Assembly: GCA_026706665.1 (NCBI GenBank)
Contig: JAPOYI010000001.1
Span: 1 to 64,000, forward strand
Length of the DNA stretch: 64,000 nt
From: Gammaproteobacteria bacterium
GTDB taxonomy: Bacteria > Pseudomonadota > Gammaproteobacteria > Pseudomonadales > Azotimanducaceae
Direction: 5' to 3'
Under the pieces are notes generated by a model. It did no database searches, was not told the origin of the DNA, and saw only the letters and a list, made by a program, of their open reading frames with translations. A program made the translations under genes and the position numbers. Shown here in pieces: positions 1 to 9,056 of this stretch (the stretch's first letter is position 1; every line of letters begins with the position of its first letter).

Positions 1-2
1 AA

Positions 3-80
3 AAACTCGACGTCGTCTTCCTCGGCTTCATCGTGTTCGTGCTGATCGTCGAGGCCCTACGTAGTGTTAACACGCCCTAG
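3..80 (+). CDS. C-terminal end of a membrane protein (partial)
   Basis: An open frame enters from the left edge and stops at a TAG at 78-80. Its 25 residues include one strongly hydrophobic stretch (VVFLGFIVFVLIV) followed by a short polar tail, as expected for the last transmembrane helix of an inner-membrane protein. Too little is present to name a family. The reading frame is supported only by its hydrophobic pattern and by the absence of any competing frame before the Shine-Dalgarno of the next gene. Confidence 0.35.
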   Translation, partial: KLDVVFLGFIVFVLIVEALRSVNTP

Positions 81-119
81 TCGCATAATCTTCACCGATT
101 TGCCAGGAGGGGGGGACCG

Positions 120-605
120 ATGAAGCAGAAGTCCCGTGCCGGATTGGCTGTGTTCTTGGTCGGCGTGATGGGGGGTGCCGCGCTCGGCGATCACCTAGGG
201 CCCCAAGAGAACTGCGCGAGCTATCCGCGGTGGTGCCAGGGTCAATGCGCCGAGCTCAACGCTTGTCGCTCTGGCAATACCCCGATTGGCGGGTCCGACT
301 GCTTGACCGAGGAGGCCAATCTCCGCTTCTGTGAGACTACTCCGCCTATTCTGGTCGTGGTGCTGCCCACACCAGGGGTTTCAGCTGCGGAATGTGCTCG
401 GTTGATCGAAGGGATGAAGGCTGATAGAGCCGCATGCAAGAAGAGGGCCGAAACTAGAGCGGTGTCATGTGCCATCAAAGCCATCGGAAACGGAAACTAC
501 TTCGAAGTGTTTATATGTGCCCGGAACAAAATCCAAGATGACGAAGTCTGCGACGACGACTACGACAAACTCGTAGCCGCATTGCCCGATGATTGTCAGG
601 AGTGA
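120..605 (+). CDS. Secreted cysteine-rich hypothetical protein
   Basis: A 161-residue protein of no family I recognise. Residues 1-23 form a signal peptide: basic MKQKSR start, hydrophobic core, small residues before a likely cleavage after AALG. The mature part holds 12 cysteines, an even number that fits disulfide bonding in the periplasm or outside the cell, and an acidic C-terminus. A strong ribosome site (AGGAGGGGGG) lies just upstream of the ATG. The next gene's own Shine-Dalgarno (AGGAG) overlaps this gene's stop codon, so the two are co-transcribed and probably coupled. Function unknown; a secreted effector or structural protein are both possible. Confidence 0.72.
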   Translation: MKQKSRAGLAVFLVGVMGGAALGDHLGPQENCASYPRWCQGQCAELNACRSGNTPIGGSDCLTEEANLRFCETTPPILVVVLPTPGVSAAECARLIEGMKADRAACKKRAETRAVSCAIKAIGNGNYFEVFICARNKIQDDEVCDDDYDKLVAALPDDCQE

Positions 606-613
606 GCATCGCT

Positions 614-2398
614 ATGACGAAGACCACCGTGATATCCATGGCCCTAGTGTGCATCGTGGCGGGGGTATTCCTACTCTACGTCTATCCAACTAGCGAACAG
701 CATGTCGATTCGAACGTGCCAGAAGAGCAGGCAGCGCTCGCAAACGGACAGGGGATTGAAGTGACGAGTGCCGTCGTCGACCCAAATCGGTCCTCGGATG
801 ATTGTCTCATGGCAGCCCGGGGCGACGACAACGCCGAACTTGCCGCATTGCGGCAGAACGCAGAGGCAGCTCGTTTTCTTTCCGCATCGGGCATGTCCGC
901 GTTGGAGCGCGACCTCGTCCTGGAACTCTCTGGCTACCGCCGGAACTACGAGCGAGGAAAGGTCGTGGCCCGAAACCACCCGATCTCGACCAGTCCCCCG
1001 CTTTCCAAGGAGCGGAGATTCGCCCTCGGAGAGTTGCTGGACAGCGTGTCATTGGGCCGATTGCTCGGCTACGGTGGCTGGCGTTCGGAGGTACCCGAGC
1101 TGGAACTGACCTTCGGCGCAAGGGAAGTCGCAAAGGCCATTGAGCATGGTGTGACTCCGGAAGTACTGACGCAGTTGTTGGAGATCAGCGGGGTCGATCC
1201 GACCGTCGCGTGCAGATACAACGGGGCGAACTTGGCGAAGACGGCAGCAGTACACGGCAAGCCCGAACTGCTGAGAGTCCTCTTGGAACGAGGGGTGAAC
1301 CCTACAGATGGGAACCGGTCGGTGCTGGATGATCTGGCTTTGGTGATGCCAAATCAAGACGACGGGACCTATGCGGATGTGGTCCGACAACTGATGTCGG
1401 CAGGCGACATGCCCTACATGCCAAGCACCTTGGACACGCTAGAGGCAGTAACGCCCCTAACTGTACCATCCTCGCTACATCCGGATGCAGTCGCACTGAT
1501 CGACACACCCGAAGTCCGGCGAACCGCCGAGGAATTCCGGGCACTGATGGATGTTTGGGCAGACCGCTTGCGCAAAGCCGTCGCAGTGGAAGAGCGGTGT
1601 GCGTCAGCTGTCGTCCAAGCGCCGACCACGTCCAGTCTGTTCGCCAAACAAACCTACGAGGAAAGACTGGGCGCCGACTACGTCCACGATCCGCTTGTGA
1701 GAGAAGCCAAAGTGGCTTTAGCGGCGGCAGAGAAGATGATCCTCTCTGGGAAAATTCCGGAGAACACGAAGGCCTACGGCAGGATGCTCGATCTGTGGCA
1801 CGCCGGCAACTGGAGCGCCGCCTTCGCTGTTGCAGAGGAGTGGGATGCCGGTTGGTATGAAGCCTTGGTGGAACGGGCGTTACTACACGGTGCCCCCTTC
1901 GAGATCATTGTAGAAGTCATTGGTCGCAACGGGGGCAACGTGCCGGACGATGCCATGGTGCTGCTAGTGAGCGAGCCTTGGTCCGGCGCGGCAAGGCTGG
2001 CGGCGACCTTGCAGGAGGTCTACGCGATGAACCCGCACTACGTAGATGAAGACGGTCGGAATGCCTTCTACTACATCTCCGAACAGTTCTACGACCTTCA
2101 AGGACCGGCGCGCATTGGGAGGATGGACACGGAAGTGTGGGAAATGGCACAGTTTCTGGCAGAGCAGGGTGTGGCGCCAAAGTCGAGTGCGAGAGGCCTG
2201 GACCCATTGGATAGAGTGTTGCTCAAGGTGATCGAAATGCCGATGACGGTTGCTGGAGCTACAGACCTTGTCCGGCTTCTGATCGATCAAGGTGCGCCGA
2301 TCGATCCGAGTCACCGGGAATTGATGCAATGGCTCGCTCAGCTCAACCCGGAGGGATACGCAGAATTGGTTGAGACAGTTCCGGAGCTCGCGACATAG
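614..2398 (+). CDS. Membrane-anchored ankyrin-repeat-like protein
   Basis: About 594 residues. The ATG at 614 is preferred over an in-frame TTG at 593 because AGGAG at 599-603 sits at proper spacing before it. Residues 8-24 form an uncleaved-looking signal anchor (ISMALVCIVAGVFLLYVY), placing the rest in the periplasm. Ankyrin-like helix pairs are visible around residues 190-260 (GKPELLRVLLERGVNP, DVVRQLMSAGD) and near the C-terminus (DLVRLLIDQGAPI). The middle is poorly conserved helical sequence. The gene starts 8 bases after the Cys-rich secreted protein. Ankyrin proteins beside small secreted proteins are sometimes immunity partners, but that role is inference here. Confidence 0.68.
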   Translation: MTKTTVISMALVCIVAGVFLLYVYPTSEQHVDSNVPEEQAALANGQGIEVTSAVVDPNRSSDDCLMAARGDDNAELAALRQNAEAARFLSASGMSALERDLVLELSGYRRNYERGKVVARNHPISTSPPLSKERRFALGELLDSVSLGRLLGYGGWRSEVPELELTFGAREVAKAIEHGVTPEVLTQLLEISGVDPTVACRYNGANLAKTAAVHGKPELLRVLLERGVNPTDGNRSVLDDLALVMPNQDDGTYADVVRQLMSAGDMPYMPSTLDTLEAVTPLTVPSSLHPDAVALIDTPEVRRTAEEFRALMDVWADRLRKAVAVEERCASAVVQAPTTSSLFAKQTYEERLGADYVHDPLVREAKVALAAAEKMILSGKIPENTKAYGRMLDLWHAGNWSAAFAVAEEWDAGWYEALVERALLHGAPFEIIVEVIGRNGGNVPDDAMVLLVSEPWSGAARLAATLQEVYAMNPHYVDEDGRNAFYYISEQFYDLQGPARIGRMDTEVWEMAQFLAEQGVAPKSSARGLDPLDRVLLKVIEMPMTVAGATDLVRLLIDQGAPIDPSHRELMQWLAQLNPEGYAELVETVPELAT

Positions 2399-2519
2399 TC
2401 GCGTAGCCACCTTGCGCCACGCTCGTGACCACCGACTGGGCACGAACCGCCTGCGCGAGTAGCTGTGTCGCAACCCCCAGTCCAGCGACGCTGTCGACGC
2501 CCCCGCCACGCCGTCCGAT

Positions 2520-2696
2520 CCCGGGCCCTTTCACGAGGCAGCAGGTGTTCAGCGTGTTGCAGGCTTTCCGATCCAGGGAGCGGAACACAGCCTCTTCCAC
2601 GGCGCTTTCATCGATATTGTCCGAAACCACCATCCACGCGCCGCCCGTGCCGTGCAGGTTGACCGGCGTGCCCGCGCCGCGGGCACCGCCGAGCAC
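2520..2696 (-). pseudogene. Fragment of a ProA-like aldehyde dehydrogenase family gene
   Basis: On the minus strand a short frame encodes AGTPVNLHGTGGAW followed by SLDRKACNTLNTCCL. This is the region around the catalytic cysteine in glutamate-5-semialdehyde dehydrogenase-like proteins. Only about 60 of the expected 400 or more residues are present. The frame runs on to 2343 but loses family resemblance after the cysteine motif. There is no start region and no cofactor domain, so it is a decayed internal fragment. It abuts, in opposite orientation, the fragment at 2700-3077, suggesting a rearrangement joint near 2690-2715. Confidence 0.55.
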
Positions 2697-3077
2697 ATCA
2701 TTTCCTCGCAGCCCGCACGAGCTTCAGGCGGCTTCGACATCGAACGCGACGATGTTGCGAGTGTCCTTGCTCAACTCCTCGTCTCCGCTCCCATCGATTT
2801 GGAGGGCAGCGCGGTAAGACTCGCCGTAAACGTGGAAGGCATCAACGCGCACAGCTCCATCACCGTCGAGATCCAGGACCAGGCGTTTCGGCCGGTCCCG
2901 GGCTACGATCGCGGCGCCAGCCAAGACCCCGCCGGATCCGGCCTGGCCCAGCCGGTTACCTGGCAGGGCCATGACGTCATCGACGGTGTGACCGGCCCGA
3001 TCCGGGTGCGGGTGGACTTCGGCGGCGTGCGCCCGGAGGACGTCCGGCTATACGCCGTGTATCTCGACCCGGCGTGA
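2652..3077 (+). pseudogene. C-terminal remnant of a glycosidase-associated beta-sandwich protein
   Basis: The last 100 or so residues (ITVEIQDQAFRPVPGYD, then VTWQGHDV, then VRVDFGGVRPEDVRLYAVYLD) resemble the C-terminal beta-sandwich found at the end of many large secreted glycoside-hydrolase-like proteins. The upstream catalytic part is missing: before about 2715 the sequence belongs to the opposed ProA-like fragment. A GTG at 2652 could start translation but has no good ribosome site. The family match is by pattern from memory and should be treated as moderate. Confidence 0.45.
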
Positions 3078-3099
3078 TTGGCCACACGCAGGCCAAAGA

Positions 3100-4167
3100 T
3101 CACGCAATATCGAGAATCGCTCGCTCCACCCTACCAAGGCGTTCGTACACTTGTCTGTCGATTACTGCGGGCACATCCGTCGACGATGGGCGAGTCGATC
3201 GCCCGAAGAACGCGTGTTGTGCGCGTCGTAACCTGTTGGTGCAGTTCTGCGTGCCGCCATGCCACAGGTGCGCGTTGTAAGCGAAACAGGATCCAGCACA
3301 ACCGATTACCCTGACCTCACCTTCAACGGGCGCGTTGAGGTCGCGCGGCGCACCGTTCACGACGTCCGTGATTGGCTGAATGCCCGAACGATGCGTGCCT
3401 GGCACGATGCGCGTGGCGCCGTTTTCCTCCGTGAACTCATCGATCAGCCACACGGCATTGACGACCTGGGGTTCTCCCTTCACACCCCATACGAAATCCG
3501 CATGGATGCCCTGGTGGCCGTAACCTGGCATTGCGCAGTGATAATTCGAACCGATGTACTTGAGGTGTACGCCGAGCACATGCCGCACCGCAGCGAGCAA
3601 CCTTGGGTGCATGAAGATCGGGTCCAGGAGGCCGTCCTGGTTCATGGGCTTGACCACCGTATCCACGACCCTGCCAATCCCCTTCTTGTCGGCCGCGCCG
3701 GCACCTTCTTCCTCTATTGCCGCATCGTATCGACCACGCATCTCTTGCAGCTGATCGGCATCGAGGAGCCGACCAAGATTCACGTAACCATCGCGGTCCA
3801 GGGATTCCTTCTCTGCACGGGACAGAACGTCGTTGTCCTCATCAGCGAGACCAAGCCGATCCATCGCATATTCGATTTCGGTGAGCGGCAGTCGATTGAG
3901 CGGCCGGTCTAAGAACATTTCCAAAAGGCTTACGGCACGCGGGTGAGCATCGGCGCGCTTCGCGTACTCATCAAGTGCGGCGCGCCGACCGGCGTCTGAA
4001 TCCGCAGCATTCCAGATTTCCGTCATTACGGCACACTGCTTTTGCCGCTCTCGCCGCTGCTCCGCGCCAATTGCTCCAAGAAAGTGACGAGGCTTCGAGA
4101 GATCGTCAGGTATCTCACTTATCTGGGCCGCCGGGAAATACCGGGCAACCTCTTGGTCAGCTTGCAC
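3100..4167 (-). CDS. Phytanoyl-CoA dioxygenase (PhyH) family oxygenase
   Basis: A 355-residue protein of the PhyH family of Fe(II)/2-oxoglutarate-dependent dioxygenases, which hydroxylate small hydrophobic or sulfonated/phosphonated substrates. The metal-binding HxD is seen in GIHADFVWG, the distal histidine in LWHGGTQN, and a likely 2-oxoglutarate-binding arginine in RLRRAQH. An extra N-terminal region of about 120 residues precedes the core (DRDGYVNLGRLL). The start is GTG at 4167, 3 bases after the sulfatase stop, so the two are one operon. The pairing suggests the oxygenase acts on the product or substrate of the sulfatase, but the substrate cannot be read from sequence. Confidence 0.85.
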   Translation of the reverse strand: MQADQEVARYFPAAQISEIPDDLSKPRHFLGAIGAEQRRERQKQCAVMTEIWNAADSDAGRRAALDEYAKRADAHPRAVSLLEMFLDRPLNRLPLTEIEYAMDRLGLADEDNDVLSRAEKESLDRDGYVNLGRLLDADQLQEMRGRYDAAIEEEGAGAADKKGIGRVVDTVVKPMNQDGLLDPIFMHPRLLAAVRHVLGVHLKYIGSNYHCAMPGYGHQGIHADFVWGVKGEPQVVNAVWLIDEFTEENGATRIVPGTHRSGIQPITDVVNGAPRDLNAPVEGEVRVIGCAGSCFAYNAHLWHGGTQNCTNRLRRAQHAFFGRSTRPSSTDVPAVIDRQVYERLGRVERAILDIA

Positions 4168-4170
4168 TAT

Positions 4171-5673
4171 TCATTGCAACATCTCTGCGAATTCCGGGCT
4201 CTTCAGCCATGACCTTGGAAGTCGACCCATGACTTCCTCCAGGGCCGCCCTTGATCGCGGGTATTGACCCTTGTCATCGGTGTCCTTGATCCAGCCTTCG
4301 AGCTCGGCACGCATTTCCATGAGCTTCTCCTGGTGCGCCGGATCCCCTGCGAGATTCACCGTTTCGTCCGGATCGCTCTCGAGGTCATAGAGTTCTTCCG
4401 CGACACGGGGCCCGTATGCCGCAGCCTGCGCCGGGGTCAGCTTGCCCTCTTCAAAGAGTGTTCGAATCGCCAGGAAGCTCGTGGGGGTCTGTCTTTCAAG
4501 GGACACCATTTCACGATGCCCCCAATTGATCAGTGGCCGGTCGGTCATGAAATTGCGAAGGTAGTGATAGCGCGGACCGATTACCGACCGCACGCGGTCG
4601 ATCACGTTCGACATGCGATCTGCCGAGGAGAAGACGTACTCCCGGGAGTAGTCCTCATCGAACATGTTCCTTGAGTCCATGTACTCCGGTACGGGCACCC
4701 CCGCGAGAGCAAGGGAACTCGCCGCCACGTCCAGCAGGTCAACGATATCACTACGTCGCGTTCCTGGCGTTACGACGTCCTGCATGCCCGGCGCCACGAC
4801 AATGAGCGGAACATGCAGACCCTCGGTATAGCAGAACTCCTTGCTGCGCGGCAGGTCCGAACCATGATCGCTGAACAGAAACACGACGGTGTGTTCCCAC
4901 AGGCCGTCCGCCTTGAGTCTGGCGATGGTCTCCCCGACCTCGTGATCGGTTCTCTGTATGCTGTTGTAGTGGTCGGCGATATGTTGGCGCACCAGCGGAA
5001 TGTCGGGGTACTGCAGTGGCACGCGAACCCCATCCGGGGTAACTGGTTCGAGGCCGTACCCGGCCAGGACCTCATTGATGCTGCCGACGGACTTGCCACC
5101 CGAAACCCGCATCTGGCCGAAAAAGGGCCTGCCCTTCGGGACGTCCTGCCAGTGGCCACTACCCTGCGGGCCCTTGTAGCTCCCGCCACCGTAGTCCAGA
5201 TCACCGTAAACGTTCCCCGACGGGAGGTCTCGCGGAATCGAATAGAGGTCGGACTGGCTGTAGGAAAAGTTATAGTCGTCCTTGGTGCCGTTGTAGGTTT
5301 CGTATCCCGCCTTGCGGAACAACTGCGGAAGCGTCGTCACACCTTCGGGCAGGTGAATCTGGTGGCTGGGAACCCGACCGGAGCGCATGTCGTGCGTGCC
5401 GGTCCTGATGCTGTATGCGCCGGTAATGATCGCGCTCCGAGCTGGCGCACATACCGGGGTCGGCGTGTAGGCGCGCTCAAACAACACGCCCTCGCTTGCA
5501 AGGGCATCTATGTTGGGGGTCTCTACCAGTTCATCACCGTAGCTGCTGTACCAGGGCGACTGATCGTCGATATAGATCCACAGGATGTTGGGCTGTTTCG
5601 CATGGCTGGTCGACGTTGTCGCGATTGCAGCGAAAGCCACCAATAGTTGTACAAACCGTTTGGTTCTCAGCAT
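4171..5673 (-). CDS. Secreted sulfatase (arylsulfatase/alkaline phosphatase superfamily)
   Basis: The ATG at 5673 gives 500 residues with a clean signal peptide (FVQLLVAFAAIATTSTSHA). An upstream open stretch to 6012 overlaps the divergent TPR gene and is not used. Family hallmarks: metal-binding DD at residues 36-37 (WIYIDDQ), and the formylglycine motif CAPAR beginning at Cys75, the residue oxidised by formylglycine-generating enzyme. FSDHGSDL supplies further metal ligands. The C-terminus carries a typical sulfatase tail (YDLESDPDETVNL). It hydrolyses sulfate esters in the periplasm; the substrate is unknown. Forms an operon with the PhyH gene downstream. No maturase gene is visible in the window. 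Confidence 0.92.
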   Translation of the reverse strand: MLRTKRFVQLLVAFAAIATTSTSHAKQPNILWIYIDDQSPWYSSYGDELVETPNIDALASEGVLFERAYTPTPVCAPARSAIITGAYSIRTGTHDMRSGRVPSHQIHLPEGVTTLPQLFRKAGYETYNGTKDDYNFSYSQSDLYSIPRDLPSGNVYGDLDYGGGSYKGPQGSGHWQDVPKGRPFFGQMRVSGGKSVGSINEVLAGYGLEPVTPDGVRVPLQYPDIPLVRQHIADHYNSIQRTDHEVGETIARLKADGLWEHTVVFLFSDHGSDLPRSKEFCYTEGLHVPLIVVAPGMQDVVTPGTRRSDIVDLLDVAASSLALAGVPVPEYMDSRNMFDEDYSREYVFSSADRMSNVIDRVRSVIGPRYHYLRNFMTDRPLINWGHREMVSLERQTPTSFLAIRTLFEEGKLTPAQAAAYGPRVAEELYDLESDPDETVNLAGDPAHQEKLMEMRAELEGWIKDTDDKGQYPRSRAALEEVMGRLPRSWLKSPEFAEMLQ

Positions 5674-5914
5674 TAGATGTCTCTTCAGATACAGGCGGGC
5701 CGGACTTGTCCGCGCCGGGCACAAATGGGAATCACGCGTTTCAGGGCCCAATTTCGTGCAATTGACGACGAAGTTCAAGGCATGCGACCGCCGGATTACC
5801 CCGTCCATTCTCGCTCGCGCCCGCGGAGCTTCGATACGCGGGATTCCGCATCCGGCGGTGCGCCCTTTTTTTCCCGTATGATCCGGCAGGGCCGTGGGGC
5901 ACCACCCTGATCGC

Positions 5915-7333
5915 ATGCGCAACATTGCCGTAATTTCCTGTATCGCCATCATCCTCGGCGCGTGCTCCGGGTCGGAATCGCCGGTTGCCGATGCACCCAT
6001 CGTGGCGGGCAACGATTCTCCCGACCGGGATCTTGCCGATCACCTGGAAGCGATGATCCAGGCGGTCCGAACCACGCCGGGATCGGCCCTGATGCGCGGA
6101 CGGCTGGGGATGGCCTACGACGTCAATGGATTCCGGACCGAAGCGCTCGCCACGTACGCACAGGCCGAAACGCTCGATCCCGGCGACTTCCGCTGGCCCT
6201 ACTTCAGCGCGCATCTCCTGGCGGCGAACGACGAACATGCCCAGGCCCTCGAGACGCTCGCGCGGGCACTCGCCATTGACGCCGACTATGCCCCCGCATG
6301 GTTGTGGCAAGGAACCTGGCTGCTGGAACTCGACCGTACCGCCGACGCGATGATCGCGTTCGCGCGTGCCCTCGATCTCGGCGCCCGGGACGCAGCGACT
6401 TTCGGCCGCGCCAGGGTCATGGCCGTTCAAGGCGACTACGCCGAAGCGGTCGAATTGCTCGAACCATTGGCCCGGTTATCCGAAAACCCGCAGGCACATC
6501 GGACGCTCGGCGAGGCGTTGCGCGGACAGGGTCGAACGGAGGAGGCGCGCGAGGCGATGATTCGGGGCAGAAACGCCGGGCCCGTGAATTGGGAGGATCC
6601 GCGCCGGGATCAACGATCCGCACATGTTCGAGGGCATGCCAGCTACCAACTGGCACAGAGCCTGTCGTCCGCCGGTCGGATCAGGGAGGCGCTGGCAATC
6701 CTGGAAAGGCTGCAGGGGCATCACCCGGAGACACACTGCGGACGCGACGAGGACTACTTCCTGGCGTGCAACCTGATGAACTCCTTCAGCATCGCATACG
6801 ACCGGGACGGCGATCCCGAACGCGCCCTGGCGACCGTGCAGCGCGGCCTGGCGCTGAACGCCCACTTTGCCCCCTTCCACCTGACCATCGCGAATCTCTA
6901 CCGCCAGCAACGCGACCTTGATCTCGCGCTTGACCACATCGACCGGGCCCTGGAACTGAATCCCGCCAGGGGCTATGCGCACGAACAACGCGGCAGATTG
7001 CTGTTCGGCATGGGGCGCCACGCCGACGCAAGAGCCGCTTTCGAGTCGGCGCTGGGCCTGGAACCCGAAAAACGCACGACCCTGTTCTACCTGGGCCTGG
7101 CCGAGTTCGAGCTTGGCAACTGGACCTCGGCGGTCGAGAAGTTCGAGCGCGCCGTCCAACTTGAACCTGGTTTCGCGCTTGGCCACGCGCTCCTGGCTCG
7201 CAGTCTCGCTGAAACGGGACGCATCGACGAGGCGCGGCAGGCACAACGAGACGCTCGCGAACATGGCGCCGGCGCGGAAGAACTTCGCCTGACGGAACAG
7301 CGTCTGCGCGAACTTGAAGCCAACGAAGGATGA
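5915..7333 (+). CDS. TPR-repeat lipoprotein
   Basis: The ATG at 5915 gives 472 residues beginning with a lipoprotein signal (IAVISCIAIILGAC, lipobox LGAC, Cys at about 16); a GTG at 5894 in frame is less likely. The rest is a run of tetratricopeptide repeats, with recurring patterns such as ALAIDADYAPAWLWQGTWLL, LALDHIDRALELNPARGYAH and AVEKFERAVQLEPGFALGHA. TPR proteins scaffold other proteins. The stop overlaps the next start (ATGA), so it is co-translated with the CRTAC1-like lipoprotein, a pairing often seen for TPR plus ASPIC/UnbV proteins. It is divergent from the sulfatase. Confidence 0.85.
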   Translation: MRNIAVISCIAIILGACSGSESPVADAPIVAGNDSPDRDLADHLEAMIQAVRTTPGSALMRGRLGMAYDVNGFRTEALATYAQAETLDPGDFRWPYFSAHLLAANDEHAQALETLARALAIDADYAPAWLWQGTWLLELDRTADAMIAFARALDLGARDAATFGRARVMAVQGDYAEAVELLEPLARLSENPQAHRTLGEALRGQGRTEEAREAMIRGRNAGPVNWEDPRRDQRSAHVRGHASYQLAQSLSSAGRIREALAILERLQGHHPETHCGRDEDYFLACNLMNSFSIAYDRDGDPERALATVQRGLALNAHFAPFHLTIANLYRQQRDLDLALDHIDRALELNPARGYAHEQRGRLLFGMGRHADARAAFESALGLEPEKRTTLFYLGLAEFELGNWTSAVEKFERAVQLEPGFALGHALLARSLAETGRIDEARQAQRDAREHGAGAEELRLTEQRLRELEANEG

Positions 7334-8991
7334 AGCGCCCGATCCTCGCTTGCCAGGGCGTGTTCCTGCTCATCGGCGGCTGCGCCCCGCCGGAGCCCAC
7401 GTGGTTCAGCGAGGAGGCCGCTGAGCGGGGCATCGATTTCACGCACCACTCCGGCTTCGATGGACGGCCGATGATGCCGGAAATGATAGGAGGAGGCGCA
7501 GCGCTGGCGGACATCGACGGTGACGGCGACCTGGACCTGTACCTGGTCCAGAGTGGCCGCGTCGACAGGACCCTGCCCGCGGAGGAGTCTCGGAACCATC
7601 TGTATCTCAACCGCGGCGACGGCTATTTCGACAGGGTAGAGGATGCCGCGGGCGCCGGCGATCGCGGCTACGGCATGGGCGTCGCTGCGGGCGATTACGA
7701 CAACGACGGCGACATCGACCTGTATGTCACCAACCTGGGTTCCAACGTCCTGCTCCAGAACGATGGCGCGGGGCAGTTCATGGACGTGACGGCGCAGGCA
7801 GGTGTCGGCGATCCGGGCTGGAGCACGGCAGCGACCTTCCTCGACCTCGACGCGGACGCCGACCTCGATCTCTTTGTCGTCAACTACATCAACTGGGCGC
7901 CCGAGATCGAGCAGGATTGCTACGGGAAGGCCTTCGTCGCCACCTACTGTGGTCCTACCGCCTATGACGTACCGGCCATGGACCGCCTGTACCGCAACAA
8001 CGGCGACGGGACTTTTACGGACATCACCCATGACGCCGGGATCAACGTCGCGTTCGGCAACGGCCTCGGTGTCGTCGGCGCAGACTTCAACGACGACGGG
8101 CTGACGGATGTGTTCGTTGCCAACGACGCCATGGTCAACCAGTTGTGGCTGAACCTCGGCGACCTCCGCTTCGAGGAATCGTGCCTGCTGTGGAGCTGCG
8201 CCATGGACTCGGACGGGATCGAGAAGGCCGGCATGGGAGTCGCCGCGGCAGACGTCGACAATGACGGCGACAGCGACCTGCTGGTGGTGAATCTCCACGG
8301 CCAGAGCGATTCCTTCTTCAGAAACGAGGGCACCTACTTTGCCGACGCGACACGGCTCGCCGGTCTTGGCACGCCAAGCATGCGGTATACCCGCTTCGGC
8401 GTAACGCTGGCCGACTTCGACAACGATGGCTCGCTGGATCTTTACGAGGCGAACGGCAATGTGGGACTGACCGAACCCGTCGAAGACGGCGATGGCTATG
8501 CCGAACCCAATGTGCTCTACCGCAGTGAAATCGACGAAGGCAACGTTCAGTTCGAGGAGATCAAACCGCAGGGCGGGGTCTCGCCGCCACTCATCCATAC
8601 CAGCCGCGCGCTCGCCGTCGGTGACGTCGACGAGGACGGTGGGCTCGACCTGGTCGTGGTGAATCGCGACGCCCCGGCATATCTGCTGGTGAACCGGGCA
8701 ACGCGCGGCAACTGGGTGCGCTTCAGAGTGCTCACAGCCAGCGGCCGCGATGCCCATGGCGCCACTGTTTCGGCGACGGTCAGTACAGCCCGATTGCAGC
8801 GCGACGTGCAGCCGTCAGCGAGCTACCTCGCTTCCAGCGATCCGCGGGTACATTTTGGTCTTGGGTCCGAAGCCAAAACCCGCGATGTAGTCGTGCGCTG
8901 GCCCGGCGGCAAGGAGGAAGCCTTCGGCGACTTCGGCGAAGGCGCCACCTACGAATTGCTCCAGGGGAGCGGAAAGCCGCCATCGAAATAG
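7330..8991 (+). CDS. CRTAC1-like FG-GAP/ASPIC-UnbV lipoprotein
   Basis: A 553-residue lipoprotein (LLIGGC lipobox). After an N-terminal FTHHSGFDG segment come repeated calcium-binding VCBS/FG-GAP blades, each with a DxDxDGDxD-type loop: ADIDGDGDLDLYL, GDYDNDGDIDLYV, LDLDADADLDLFV, ADVDNDGDSDLLV, ADFDNDGSLDLYE. These form a beta-propeller. The C-terminus is an ASPIC/UnbV domain (VHFGLG then VVVRWPGG). The overlap ATGA with the TPR gene fixes the start. The protein is likely exposed on the outer membrane. CRTAC1-like proteins are implicated in adhesion or extracellular matrix binding, but no enzymatic role is established. Confidence 0.9.
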   Translation: MKRPILACQGVFLLIGGCAPPEPTWFSEEAAERGIDFTHHSGFDGRPMMPEMIGGGAALADIDGDGDLDLYLVQSGRVDRTLPAEESRNHLYLNRGDGYFDRVEDAAGAGDRGYGMGVAAGDYDNDGDIDLYVTNLGSNVLLQNDGAGQFMDVTAQAGVGDPGWSTAATFLDLDADADLDLFVVNYINWAPEIEQDCYGKAFVATYCGPTAYDVPAMDRLYRNNGDGTFTDITHDAGINVAFGNGLGVVGADFNDDGLTDVFVANDAMVNQLWLNLGDLRFEESCLLWSCAMDSDGIEKAGMGVAAADVDNDGDSDLLVVNLHGQSDSFFRNEGTYFADATRLAGLGTPSMRYTRFGVTLADFDNDGSLDLYEANGNVGLTEPVEDGDGYAEPNVLYRSEIDEGNVQFEEIKPQGGVSPPLIHTSRALAVGDVDEDGGLDLVVVNRDAPAYLLVNRATRGNWVRFRVLTASGRDAHGATVSATVSTARLQRDVQPSASYLASSDPRVHFGLGSEAKTRDVVVRWPGGKEEAFGDFGEGATYELLQGSGKPPSK

Positions 8992-9056
8992 GGCAGCGTC
9001 CGCCGTTGGATGCGCTGGGCGGGGGTAAACTCCTACCAAACGACACAGGACACCGC

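Noticed and set aside
7087..8757. A 556-residue antisense frame within the CRTAC1-like gene
   Set aside because: Repetitive Val/Asp-rich sequence is the complement of the DxDxDGD repeats.
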